From Flavisolibacter sp. (GTDB lineage Bacteria > Bacteroidota > Bacteroidia > Chitinophagales > Chitinophagaceae): a stretch of DNA of 39,683 nt. Positions 1 to 8,929 of the stretch are shown piece after piece. The notes under the pieces are model-generated. The model did not search any database, had not been told where the DNA came from, and saw nothing but the letters and a program-made list of their open reading frames with translations. The position numbers and the translations under genes are program-made. Within the stretch, counting starts at the first letter, position 1, and the number at the start of each line of letters is the position of its first letter. The stretch is from positions 1-39,683 of the forward strand of contig JAQBNG010000174.1 in assembly GCA_028288675.1 (NCBI GenBank). Reading direction: 5' to 3'.

Positions 1-506
1 CCTACCCTGCTAATGATATTACTCACTTCAAGTGGTACTAATAAAAATGGCCGCGCCGCGCCTTGCATCCATACCTGCACTACCGGAATCACCCTGAAGA
101 TATCAAACCAAACCCTTCTGCCCTCCCTGGTAAAAAAGGGTCCGATGGTTTCTGTTACCTGCGCACCACGGCCCCAGTCGGGAACACTGCCACGTAACTG
201 GCTGCTTGTAAATGGCACTTCACGACGAAACACACGAATGGTTGTGTCAATAGTTTGTTCTTCTTTCTTTACCCGCTGAATTATATCACTTAAATGTTGC
301 AGACCAGCAGCATCTAAATGTTTGGTGGAAAAATCGCCAGCTTCTTCAAACTGAAAAGGCTGGGAGATTTGCAATGATGGATCGTTGATGAGAGTGGCCG
401 CGATAGCTTGTTGAAGTTTAAGCACCTTTGCTTCATCAGTATTGTTTGCCGTTGTAATATCGCCACACAATTTCGCTAACAATGCAAGCACTTGGTCTTC
501 GTTCAT
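1..506 (-). CDS. Unrecognised protein, 5' part of gene only
   Basis: An open frame runs from an ATG at 506 down to the window edge without a stop, giving about 168 residues (starting MNEDQVLALLAKLCGD). The gene is cut off by the window, so total length is unknown. The first ~90 residues look helical and acidic; the part after it holds Arg-rich and aromatic stretches such as VFRREVPFTSSQLRG and RRVWFDIFRVIPVVQVWMQG. I do not recognise a family. There is no signal peptide or obvious membrane segment at the N-terminus. It lies downstream of the SWIB gene on the same strand but is separated from it by a terminator hairpin, so it probably has its own promoter. A long uninterrupted frame with ordinary composition supports a real gene; function cannot be assigned. 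Confidence 0.75.
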   Translation of the reverse strand, partial: MNEDQVLALLAKLCGDITTANNTDEAKVLKLQQAIAATLINDPSLQISQPFQFEEAGDFSTKHLDAAGLQHLSDIIQRVKKEEQTIDTTIRVFRREVPFTSSQLRGSVPDWGRGAQVTETIGPFFTREGRRVWFDIFRVIPVVQVWMQGAARPFLLVPLEVSNIISRV

Positions 507-672
507 AGAAAAGAATTAAGCAGGTAAATAAATCTTTTCGTAGAGTAGAAGCTTGCAGAGGGGAACCTGAATTGGAACTACAATGTAGATTGCCTGTTTT
601 ATAAAAACAAGCAATAGACATATTAAATTATTAATTGTGCTGATGTATTTAGCCCGCGGGGAAATAAAGATG

Positions 673-696
673 CGGTTTTAAAACCGGGCCCGGTTT
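673..696. repeat. Two overlapping perfect palindromes (possible operator)
   Basis: Bases 673-686 (CGGTTTTAAAACCG) and 681-696 (AAACCGGGCCCGGTTT) are each perfect palindromes and share the AAACCG arm. Three arms of the same sequence therefore lie in tandem, so two mutually exclusive structures, or two overlapping dimer-binding sites, are possible. They sit about 170 bases upstream of the start of the unrecognised gene at 506, between it and the SWIB terminator. The role as an operator is inference. Confidence 0.45.
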
Positions 697-731
697 GCTT
701 TGCACTGCCATTAAGAAACGCTATAAAAAAA

Positions 732-761
732 GAAAACGAGTCTTATTAAAGACTCGTCAAA
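732..761 (-). terminator. Rho-independent terminator of the SWIB gene
   Basis: A perfect 9-bp stem (736-744 ACGAGTCTT paired with 749-757 AAGACTCGT) with a 4-base loop. Read on the minus strand it is followed by a T-rich run (TTTTCTTTTTTT). It lies about 40 bases beyond the stop codon of the minus-strand SWIB gene. Confidence 0.85.
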
Positions 762-798
762 AAATTTAAGGTTATAGTTAAACCAAACGACAAAAAAA

Positions 799-1173
799 TT
801 ACTTTTTTATTTGGTTGTTCACCACCTTAGCCAGCTCAAACATGGAGATTTGGTCTTTGCCAAAAACAGGTTTCAGCTTTGCATCAGCATTGATCATTCT
901 CCTGTTGGTTTTATCCTGCAGGTCGTTTTTCTTAATGTACTCCCATATCTTTTTCACAATCTCGGTACGTGGTAACGGCTTGTTGCCAATTACTTCTGCC
1001 AACAGATCGCTTGGCATTAAAGGCGCCATGAATGCGGCGTTGGGCTTACGTGCCTCTTTTTTTGCCGCTGCTTTTTTAGGTGCGGCGCTCTTTTTCGATG
1101 CTGCCTTTACAGGCGCCTTTTTAGCGGCTGCACCTGTTGTTTTACCTGCTGCTTTCTTTGTAGCTTTTGCCAT
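799..1173 (-). CDS. SWIB/MDM2-domain protein with Lys/Ala-rich histone-H1-like tail
   Basis: The 124-residue product starts MAKATKKAAGKTTGAAAKKA. Residues 1-~45 are almost entirely Lys, Ala, Pro, Ser and Thr, like the tails of histone H1 and bacterial H1-like proteins. Residues ~48-124 form a SWIB domain (MAPLMPSDLLAEVIGNKPLP, RTEIVKKIWEYIKKNDLQD, then FGKDQISMFELAKVV near the end). SWIB domains in eukaryotes occur in chromatin-remodelling complexes; free-standing bacterial versions are known from Chlamydia and Bacteroidota. A role in nucleoid binding is inferred from the basic tail. The frame stays open upstream to 1305, but the ATG at 1173 begins the typical MAKxTKK tail and is the better start. 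Monocistronic, with its own terminator downstream. Confidence 0.9.
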   Translation of the reverse strand: MAKATKKAAGKTTGAAAKKAPVKAASKKSAAPKKAAAKKEARKPNAAFMAPLMPSDLLAEVIGNKPLPRTEIVKKIWEYIKKNDLQDKTNRRMINADAKLKPVFGKDQISMFELAKVVNNQIKK

Positions 1174-1544
1174 AATAATTAGAATTAAAAGGTTAGTAAG
1201 AATAGGTTTATCGGTCACTAATTTACAGCTATCAGCCAAATGCGGGCAAAAGAGTTTTCCATATAGTGAAAATGCCCCTTTTTTAGGGTTAAAAAGAGAA
1301 CACAAATGACATGCATTATCCCGTCCTTTTCTTTACGTTTTATATGAATAAAATTGCTATTGAACTGATTGAGGCAGGTATAACACTTATCTTTTATACA
1401 AAAGCTATATGGATATCAAAACGTATCATCTCTGTTTTTCTTTGCCGAAAATAATGTAAGCCTGGTTCATTTTTTATTATCTTGACGACCTGAGCAAAAA
1501 GCTATACTGAACCAAAACAATAGAACCTGTTGAACAATACTGCA
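1174..1544. other. Intergenic region between divergent genes
   Basis: This 371-base AT-rich stretch must hold the promoters of the SWIB gene (leftward) and the PKD-repeat gene (rightward). I found no full match to the Bacteroidota -33/-7 promoter (TTG and TAnnTTTG) at good spacing. The nearest is TATCTTTT around 1390, which is one base off and whose -33 partner is badly spaced. No small gene or RNA was recognised. Confidence 0.5.
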
Positions 1545-4500
1545 ATGAGAGCTACGTACCGGCTGGGCTTTTTACTGCCCTTTATCTTTTGCTTTGCCTC
1601 TTCAAATGCACAAATCGCTGCAGATTTCACAATGAATAAAACCGGCGGCTGCTCACCACTGAGTATCGCCTTTACAGCTATACCGCAAGGCGCTTCGACA
1701 AACGCAACTTATTACTGGGATTTAGGAAATGGCAACACATCCACTTTAAAAAATCCGTCGGCTATTTATTTAGAAGAAAAAATATATAACGTTGCACTAA
1801 CCATAACTGATGGAACGCAGGCTACAACAAAAACAAAAATCATTACGGTTTATAAAAAACCGGTTGTTGATTTTTCAACAGCAACACCAAAAGTCTGTTT
1901 GCCCCAGGGGGTGCAGTTTACTTCCAATGCTACCGCAGGTGATGGCTCTGTAACAAACTGGCAATGGGATTTTGGTGATGGTATTACGCAGCAAGGTTTT
2001 GGCAATGGTATAACGCACAATTATAGTTATGAAATAATACCGGCGGTTAGCCTTACCGTCACCAATAGTTTTGGCTGTGTGGCAAGCCGTACAAAAGCGG
2101 ACATAGTGGAGGTGCTTTCAAAAATAGAACCTTTGTTCACCGTTAATAAAACAATGCTTTGCAACCTTGATGAATCGATACAATTAACTAATACAAGCAC
2201 TGGTCCGGGCACTCTGCTTTACTTATGGAATTTTGGCGATGGCACAACATCAACTTTAAAAAATCCTGTTCATCAATACATTCAGAAAGGAGTTTACCAG
2301 GTGCGCCTGACTGTTTCCAATACAGTCGGTTGTTCGGTTACAAGTTCACCCATCTCCGTTAACGCAGCTAATTTTAAAACAGATTTTTCAACCGGGCTAC
2401 TATGCCGGCAAGCCAATTTTAGCGGATCATCCTTCATCTTTCCTTCGTCAAGTATTTGGGCCTTTGGCGATGGCGGTATATCAACTTCTTACTCTAACAC
2501 ATCGCATACGTATGCCAGTGCAGGAACCTATGATGTAAGGCTGATAAATACTTACATCAGTTGTAAGGATACCATCACGAAAAGCATAACGGTGCAGAAC
2601 CTTGTAAATTTTAATAGTGATATAGCCATGCCTGCTTCGGTGTGTAAAGGCAACTCCGTTTCTTTTACCGGCACAAGTTCGGTAGCTCCCGGGTTAATGA
2701 GCTGGAACTTTGGTGATGGCAGTTCCTTCAACACCACATTCAACAATGTTACACATGCTTACAATCAACCCGGTACTTATACCGTAACCCTAGTAAATAC
2801 ATTTGGCACCTGCAGTGAAACGGTTACCAAAACGATTGTTGTAAACGACCTGCCGGCAACCAATGGATTCATTGCAGATTTCGGTGGTGTATGCGGCTCG
2901 CCGGTAACGGTTACATTCAGGGATACGACACCAGGCGCTGTTGCCTGGCAATGGCGAATGGATAATTTTTTTGGCAGCCCTTTCTCTACTTTACAAAATG
3001 CTCCTTACCTGTTTTCATTTAATGGCAACCATACAGTTTACCTGACAGTCACCAATGCGGCAGGATGCAGCAAAACGATAGCAAAGCAGGTTAATATAGT
3101 TTCTCCGCTTGCCAATATTTTCATCACGCAATCAAGCAGTCCAAAAGGCTATTACGATTGTGATTCCCTTACGATAAAACTTGCAGTTAATAGCAACCAG
3201 CCAATTCAATCGTATTCATGGAATTTTGGAAATAATACTACTTCAACACTGGCAAACCCACAGGTAAGCTATAACCAAATAGGCGTTTACAATGTGGTGC
3301 TAAACTATATTACCGAAAGCGGTTGTCCGGGCATTGCAAGTTTTTCGCCACGGGTTTATGGAAAGCCGCAAGCCAATTTTGGCTATAGCATTCCCTGCGG
3401 TAATTCATTGGAACTATCCTTTTTTGATACGTCTCCGTTTTCTGATGAATGGAACTGGAAATTTGGTGATGGAGGTGCAGCTTTCTGGTTAAATCCTAAC
3501 CATATGTATGCAGATACAGGTCTTTACAATGTCACCTTTATAAACAAAATCGGGCACTGTTCCGATACGATAACGAAGCCGGTATATGCTAATATTCTTC
3601 CATCATCGGTCAGTATTACAAGGGCCGAAAATACGTGTGATGGAACCCGTGGCACCGTAACGTTTAACCAGCGTTCTGTAAGGGCAAGCGGCGGCACCTG
3701 GGATTTTGGCGATGGTACTATCATTCCTTATGATTCAAGTGCGCATTTTATACAACATACTTACACTGCTACCGGAACTTACCTTGTAAAACTTACCAGC
3801 AGCTACCGTAACTGTAATTACACTGCCACACAAACAGTAAAGATTTTATTGAAGCAAAATCCTATACTCACTGCTAACCTTACCCAGTTGTGTGCTAACA
3901 GCAGCTTGAATGTGCAGATAAACAACTTGCAAACCAACCCCTTTTCGTGGAGTTCTACATGGGATCAATATTATGTAAACAAATTCGAGTACAGTAACGG
4001 CACGCCGTTTACAGGCTCTATTTCCAACTACGATTTTTTAAACACTACTTACAACGGAACTTTGCGAAATTTTGCAGCTGGCACTACCGCAATAAGAGTC
4101 ATCATCAACGATGGCTACTCTACTTGCCAGGATACTTCCAACTACATCAATTTGCAGGTGAACGGCCCAATAGCAGGTTTCCGGATCGTGAATAACAATA
4201 GCTGCTATAAATCTCCGTTTGTATTTGTTGATACGTCACGTTCTGCTACAGCTACTCCATTAACAACGTGGCTATGGGAGTTTGGCGATGGAATAATTAT
4301 AAACAATAACAGTGGTGCCCAGGTGTCGCATAGCTACCTTAACCCCGGTACTTATTTGGTGAGGCTTACTGTTACCGATGCCACCGGTTGCAGCAAAACC
4401 GTAACGGCAATAGCCAATGCCCGCGGTCCAAAAGCAGCCTTCACCACTTCGGGTTTATTCGTACCGAATGTGCCATTGAATACTACCGTTACATTTTTCA

Positions 4501-6692
4501 ATAATAGCTTTTCCTCTAACAGCAATGTGACTTACACCTGGCAGTATGGCGATGGTGCTACTTCAAACAATTTTACGGGTTCGCATACTTATACAATACC
4601 CGGAGTTTATACGGTGATGCTGATAGCCAGCGACCCTTCTATCCCTTGCGCCGATACAGCACGATACGTAATTACAGTACGGGATTTTAATACTGCTTTT
4701 ACATTTACCAAATCTTTCCTCGGTGCAAGTTCTTGTCTGCCTGTATTGGTAAGAATTAATAACCTCTCTGTTGGTTTCAACAGGGTGCTATGGGATTTTG
4801 GCGATGGCACAACCAGCACTCAAAATTTTCCTTCTCATACGTATTATACGCCGGGCCTCTACCGTATCATTTTAAAAACGTATGGCTTTAATGGTATTAC
4901 CGGAACGTACATAGATTCCATTCAAATCACCCAGCCGTCCGTGCAGCTTTCAGCCGATGTTTTGCAGGGCTGTATTTCTCAACAAGTGACCTTGCAGGCA
5001 ACTGCACAAAATGCAGTTAGTTACCTATGGGATTTTGGCGATGGCAACTTAGCGGCAACAACTACTGTCGCTGCTCATCCCTATCTTTCTGCAGGTATAT
5101 ATAATCCACGTTTGATAGTAAAAGATAGTTTTGGATGCCCGGCTTCTACGCAGTTAGCCAACACCATCATTATTGATAGCCTTGCCATTGCTATTAAAGG
5201 AATTCCAGCACTCGTTTGCGATTCAGCCCTCATACAATTTGTGCCGGATGTTTACAGCTTCGCTGCGGCCAAACTTGGAACAATATTGCAGTATAAGTGG
5301 AATTTTGGTACCGGCAACCCCGCTGATACATCTAACCTGAAAAACGCTGCCTTTCGCTATACCGTACCGGGAACTTATATAGTTACGTTTACGGTTACAT
5401 CGCCTTATGGATGCAGCCGGCAAACAACAGCTACAGTTGTTGTTAATCAAAAGGCGCAGGGCAGCATTAGTGCCCTATCTGAAAGTTGCGAGCAAACGGC
5501 TATCCTGTTTACTGGTGGGGCAACACCTGCAACCGGCGTACAATGGTCATGGAACTTTGGAAACGGAGCCACATCAACACAACAAAATCCTTCGCCACAG
5601 TTTTATGCAGCAGCAGGTAACTACACAGTAACATTACTCGTAACAAAAAATGGTTGTGTAGACACTTCCACCCACCAATTAATTGTTCACGCCAAACCTA
5701 TAGTGAATGCGGTACCACGCCAGGCAATTGTATGTTTTGGCAATTCCCTGGATCTTTCTGCAAATGGCGGTGGCACTTATTTATGGACGCCTGCCGGAAG
5801 CTTAAATAACAGTTTAATCGCTAACCCTACGGCAAGGCCGCAAACATCAACTATTTACAGGGTGCAGGTAACGAGCGATAAGGGTTGCGTTAATAAAGAC
5901 TCAATAAATATTACGGTAGCTCCGCCAATAGATGTACAGGTTAGTGGCGCAACTGATTTGTGTAAAGGGTTAAGCATTGAATTGGCTGCCAATGGAGCAA
6001 CATCTTATCAATGGATTAATACAACAAGTGGATTAAACAATGTCTCCATTAAAAATCCTATAGCCGCTCCTGCTTTTACAACAACTTATTCGGTAGTTGG
6101 CGCAGATGCCTATTCCTGCTTTAAGGATACTGCCTCAATAACCATTGCCGTACATGATTTGCCTACAGTAAATGCAGGGCCTGATGTACAGGTACAAGGC
6201 GGACTTCCCTACCAGCTAACAGCGGTTGCAAGCAATGATGTAACAGGTTGGCTATGGTCGCCCGGGGTTGACCTGAGCTGCGCCGATTGTGCATTGCCGA
6301 TAGCCACACCAAAAATGGAAACGCCATACGTGGTAAAGGTGAATAATATATGGGGTTGTGTTGCTTATGATACAGTGCTGATGAAACTGCATTGCGCTAT
6401 TGCAAACGTTCATATTCCCGATGCTTTTACACCGGATAATAATGGGCGCAACGATGTATTTTATATCCGTGGAAGCGGTGTTAAGATCATCCGCTACCTG
6501 CGTATTTACGACCGCTGGGGCGGGATGATTTTTGAAAAGCACAATTTTGGAATTGATGATCGTTCCTCGGCCTGGGATGGGTATGCAAAAGGAGAACCTG
6601 TGGGCACGGGAACGTACGTGTATGTAACCGAATTAGAGTGCAGTTCCGGAGAACGGTTTGTACGCAAAGGTTCGATAACGGTTATCAGGTAA
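1545..6692 (+). CDS. Giant secreted PKD-repeat protein with T9SS type B C-terminal sorting domain
   Basis: About 1715 residues. An N-terminal signal peptide is visible (MRATYRLGFLLPFIFCFASSNAQ). The body is a chain of about 15 PKD domains, each marked by a W-x-FGDG-like motif (for example WQWDFGDG, YLWNFGDG, SWNFGDG, TWDFGDG, WLWEFGDG, VLWDFGDG, YLWDFGDG). Some units are degenerate (WQWRMDNFFG; SWSSTWDQYY). Three Ig-like units without the FGDG motif follow (YLWTPAGSLNN, YQWINTTSGLNN, WLWSPGVDLSC). The last ~90 residues begin IPDAFTPDNNGRNDVF and include YDRWGGMIFE, the gliding-motility-associated (type B) sorting signal of the type IX secretion system. Such proteins are secreted and usually surface-attached; adhesion or gliding roles are typical, but the ligand here is unknown. 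The frame could begin at a TTG at 1530; the ATG at 1545 sits directly before the signal peptide and is preferred. Confidence 0.93.
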   Translation: MRATYRLGFLLPFIFCFASSNAQIAADFTMNKTGGCSPLSIAFTAIPQGASTNATYYWDLGNGNTSTLKNPSAIYLEEKIYNVALTITDGTQATTKTKIITVYKKPVVDFSTATPKVCLPQGVQFTSNATAGDGSVTNWQWDFGDGITQQGFGNGITHNYSYEIIPAVSLTVTNSFGCVASRTKADIVEVLSKIEPLFTVNKTMLCNLDESIQLTNTSTGPGTLLYLWNFGDGTTSTLKNPVHQYIQKGVYQVRLTVSNTVGCSVTSSPISVNAANFKTDFSTGLLCRQANFSGSSFIFPSSSIWAFGDGGISTSYSNTSHTYASAGTYDVRLINTYISCKDTITKSITVQNLVNFNSDIAMPASVCKGNSVSFTGTSSVAPGLMSWNFGDGSSFNTTFNNVTHAYNQPGTYTVTLVNTFGTCSETVTKTIVVNDLPATNGFIADFGGVCGSPVTVTFRDTTPGAVAWQWRMDNFFGSPFSTLQNAPYLFSFNGNHTVYLTVTNAAGCSKTIAKQVNIVSPLANIFITQSSSPKGYYDCDSLTIKLAVNSNQPIQSYSWNFGNNTTSTLANPQVSYNQIGVYNVVLNYITESGCPGIASFSPRVYGKPQANFGYSIPCGNSLELSFFDTSPFSDEWNWKFGDGGAAFWLNPNHMYADTGLYNVTFINKIGHCSDTITKPVYANILPSSVSITRAENTCDGTRGTVTFNQRSVRASGGTWDFGDGTIIPYDSSAHFIQHTYTATGTYLVKLTSSYRNCNYTATQTVKILLKQNPILTANLTQLCANSSLNVQINNLQTNPFSWSSTWDQYYVNKFEYSNGTPFTGSISNYDFLNTTYNGTLRNFAAGTTAIRVIINDGYSTCQDTSNYINLQVNGPIAGFRIVNNNSCYKSPFVFVDTSRSATATPLTTWLWEFGDGIIINNNSGAQVSHSYLNPGTYLVRLTVTDATGCSKTVTAIANARGPKAAFTTSGLFVPNVPLNTTVTFFNNSFSSNSNVTYTWQYGDGATSNNFTGSHTYTIPGVYTVMLIASDPSIPCADTARYVITVRDFNTAFTFTKSFLGASSCLPVLVRINNLSVGFNRVLWDFGDGTTSTQNFPSHTYYTPGLYRIILKTYGFNGITGTYIDSIQITQPSVQLSADVLQGCISQQVTLQATAQNAVSYLWDFGDGNLAATTTVAAHPYLSAGIYNPRLIVKDSFGCPASTQLANTIIIDSLAIAIKGIPALVCDSALIQFVPDVYSFAAAKLGTILQYKWNFGTGNPADTSNLKNAAFRYTVPGTYIVTFTVTSPYGCSRQTTATVVVNQKAQGSISALSESCEQTAILFTGGATPATGVQWSWNFGNGATSTQQNPSPQFYAAAGNYTVTLLVTKNGCVDTSTHQLIVHAKPIVNAVPRQAIVCFGNSLDLSANGGGTYLWTPAGSLNNSLIANPTARPQTSTIYRVQVTSDKGCVNKDSINITVAPPIDVQVSGATDLCKGLSIELAANGATSYQWINTTSGLNNVSIKNPIAAPAFTTTYSVVGADAYSCFKDTASITIAVHDLPTVNAGPDVQVQGGLPYQLTAVASNDVTGWLWSPGVDLSCADCALPIATPKMETPYVVKVNNIWGCVAYDTVLMKLHCAIANVHIPDAFTPDNNGRNDVFYIRGSGVKIIRYLRIYDRWGGMIFEKHNFGIDDRSSAWDGYAKGEPVGTGTYVYVTELECSSGERFVRKGSITVIR

Positions 6693-6878
6693 ACCGGAAT
6701 GTAAAGCTGTCTTTAACACAGCGGCAACAGTTTATATTTTCTACGCTTACTAATCTTAAGGCTGACTTCCGGCTTAATTTTACATTCTGCGGTTTTATAT
6801 TTTACATTTTATATTTAGTACCCTTTTTACAGAGGCGCAGGATTTGCATACTTCTTTACCATTCTAAATAAAATAAAA

Positions 6879-7517
6879 ATGAGAAGATTACCAGTCTATT
6901 TATTATTAGATACGTCCGGCTCCATGACAGGCGAGCCAATTGAAGCAGTAAAAAATGGGGTACAGGTAATGATCAGTTCGTTACGACAAAACCCGCAGGC
7001 GATTGAAACCGCTTTTATCAGCATTATTACATTTGACAGTACCGCTAAACAAATCGTTCCACTTACCGATCTCGCTTCTTTTCAAATGGCAGACATTAAA
7101 GCGACCGGTACCACTAATTTGGGTGAAGGTTTAAAGTTGGTTGCTACTTGTATTGATAATGAAGTAGCCAAAACAACTGCCGAGCAAAAGGGCGATTGGA
7201 AGCCGCTGGTATTTATTATGACTGATGGAATACCTACTGATGACTGGCAAAGCGGGCTGGAAGAATTTAAAAAACGTAAAACTGCTTTTACTGTAGCGTG
7301 TGCTGCGGGTACCGCTGCCGACTCAAATCTCTTAAAACAGATAACTGAAAACGTAGTCAGCCTTGATACAGCAGACAGTCAAAGCATAGCGAAATTCTTT
7401 ACCTGGGTTTCTGCATCTATCGGTGTTACTTCCACAAAAGTGGAAGATGGCGGTAAAGAAGTTACCGGTTTAGGTGAACTCCCTCCGCCTCCCTCCGAAT
7501 TAAATATTGTTACCTGA
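6879..7517 (+). CDS. TerY-like von Willebrand factor A domain protein
   Basis: 212 residues, essentially one vWA domain. The metal-ion-dependent adhesion site is complete: D11-x-S13-x-S15 in LLLDTSGSM, Thr in ATGTTNLGEGL (around 78-79), and Asp116 in FIMTDGIPTDDW. There is no signal peptide, so it should be cytoplasmic. The size and motifs match TerY, the vWA component of tellurite/stress-linked Ter systems. The phosphatase gene begins only a few bases after its stop and a kinase follows, which is the known TerY-P triad arrangement (vWA, PP2C, kinase). It probably binds a metal and scaffolds the phospho-signalling partners; that is inference from the family. It opens the cluster; a near -7 box (TATATTTA) occurs in the 186-base gap upstream, too weak to call. 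Confidence 0.88.
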   Translation: MRRLPVYLLLDTSGSMTGEPIEAVKNGVQVMISSLRQNPQAIETAFISIITFDSTAKQIVPLTDLASFQMADIKATGTTNLGEGLKLVATCIDNEVAKTTAEQKGDWKPLVFIMTDGIPTDDWQSGLEEFKKRKTAFTVACAAGTAADSNLLKQITENVVSLDTADSQSIAKFFTWVSASIGVTSTKVEDGGKEVTGLGELPPPPSELNIVT

Positions 7518-7522
7518 GTGTG

Positions 7523-8929
7523 ATGAAGGACGCAAAAGAATACGTAGCTGCGCTTTTTAAAAGCCACAATCTTACTATACCAGCTAACCGAAAAGCGTTG
7601 CTTGAAAAGTTCATGCAGGATGAACAGAACATCGCCACGATTAATTTACTGATTCACAATGGGGATGAACTTATGAACAAGTGGAAACTGGAGAATAGTA
7701 TAGCTGACATTATGCAGAAACCTGCCCGTGTTTTGAATGCCACGGTAGGAAAATCGTACGAAACAAAGTTTGATTTTGAAAAGATGGGCTGGAAAGATAT
7801 TACGGCATTTGAATTTGAAGGTCTGCAGGAAACAGGGTTATACTATGATGAAAAAACAGCCCAGATCATGGGGGTGCCAACCATTAGTGGCGATATAAAA
7901 ATCAAGTTCAGGTTTAAGGTAAAGGGACAGCCGGATGAGGCTCCGTTTAATGAAAAGATAATAACGCTCATTATCAATCCCGACCCAAAAAGCCTATGGA
8001 AGAATTTAGAAAGCGATAAGGCTGACCCCTATTGGAAAGAAGATAATGTAACTGTATTTGCCCCGATAGCCGACAGGCATATTTTGGTGTCGTCAAAGCG
8101 GGGTCGTTCACATGCAAACGTTGGTTCATTTAGGGAAGATGATTTTGCGTTTGCAGATTTAGAAGGCGGGTGGAGTATTGTAGTAGTGGCAGATGGAGCT
8201 GGCAGCGCTAAGATTTCAAGGAAAGGTTCTGCTATGGCATGCAATGGAATTGTAGACTATTTCAGGGAGAAATCTTCGGTTGAAAGCATGGTGGAGTTTG
8301 ATGATCTGCTGCAACAATACAAAGCGCAAACAGGAGAAGACACGCAAAAAAAAATGGCCCATTTTGTCTATAATAATTTAGGTAAAGCTGTTTTTAAGGT
8401 ACATAAACAATTAGAGGAATTTGCAACCAAAGAAGGGATCACTTTAAAAGATTTGAGCACTACCCTGATATTTACGTTGCTTAAGAAATACGACATTGGC
8501 TATGCACTGCTTTCATTTGGTGTAGGTGATTGCCCAATGGCTTTTTTAAATAAGGATGTATCCCAGGTAACCCTGCTTAATTGGATTGACGTAGGAGAGT
8601 TTGGTGGCGGAACCCGGTTTGTAACGATGCCTGAAATTTTTAGCAGCGAAAAATTTGCAACAAGATTCGGCTTTAAATTAACGGATGATTTTTCTTATTT
8701 AATGATGATGTCGGATGGTATTTATGATCCCAAATTTGTAGTGGAAGCAGCTTTGCCTGATATAAAAAAATGGAAGGAATTTTTAGAAGACTTAGGTGGT
8801 AAAAATGAAGATAAGGCCCGGGTGGAACTTAGTGTCGACAATAAGGACATTGTTGAACAGTTTTCAACATGGATGGATTTTTGGAGTATCGGCAATCATG
8901 ATGATCGAACGCTGGCGATAGTGTTTTAG
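7523..8929 (+). CDS. PP2C-family Ser/Thr phosphatase with N-terminal helical and Ig-like regions
   Basis: About 468 residues, cytoplasmic. Residues 1-~70 look helical. Residues ~75-155 resemble a bacterial Ig/cadherin-like fold (TVGKSYETKFDF, then YDEKTAQIMGVPTISGD). From ~185 to the end lies a PP2C (PPM) domain with its metal-binding motifs: REDDFAFADLEGG, VVVADGAGSAKISRKGS, LSTTLIFTLL, FGVGDCPMAFL, MMSDGIYDP and the terminal NHDDRTLAIVF. All core aspartates appear present, so it should be a Mn/Mg-dependent phosphatase. The ATG at 7523 is preferred over the overlapping GTG at 7520. It begins 5 bases after the vWA stop, so the two are surely co-translated. It presumably reverses phosphorylation by the kinase encoded downstream (inference from the TerY-P triad). 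Confidence 0.9.
   Translation: MKDAKEYVAALFKSHNLTIPANRKALLEKFMQDEQNIATINLLIHNGDELMNKWKLENSIADIMQKPARVLNATVGKSYETKFDFEKMGWKDITAFEFEGLQETGLYYDEKTAQIMGVPTISGDIKIKFRFKVKGQPDEAPFNEKIITLIINPDPKSLWKNLESDKADPYWKEDNVTVFAPIADRHILVSSKRGRSHANVGSFREDDFAFADLEGGWSIVVVADGAGSAKISRKGSAMACNGIVDYFREKSSVESMVEFDDLLQQYKAQTGEDTQKKMAHFVYNNLGKAVFKVHKQLEEFATKEGITLKDLSTTLIFTLLKKYDIGYALLSFGVGDCPMAFLNKDVSQVTLLNWIDVGEFGGGTRFVTMPEIFSSEKFATRFGFKLTDDFSYLMMMSDGIYDPKFVVEAALPDIKKWKEFLEDLGGKNEDKARVELSVDNKDIVEQFSTWMDFWSIGNHDDRTLAIVF

Noticed and set aside
815-1309. Plus-strand open frame of 164 codons opposite the SWIB gene
   Set aside because: It is the mirror of the Lys/Ala-rich coding region; the minus strand encodes a recognisable SWIB domain in the same place.
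6706-6722. Possible terminator after the PKD-repeat gene (GCTGT/ACAGC)
   Set aside because: Only a 5-bp stem and no T run; too weak to call.
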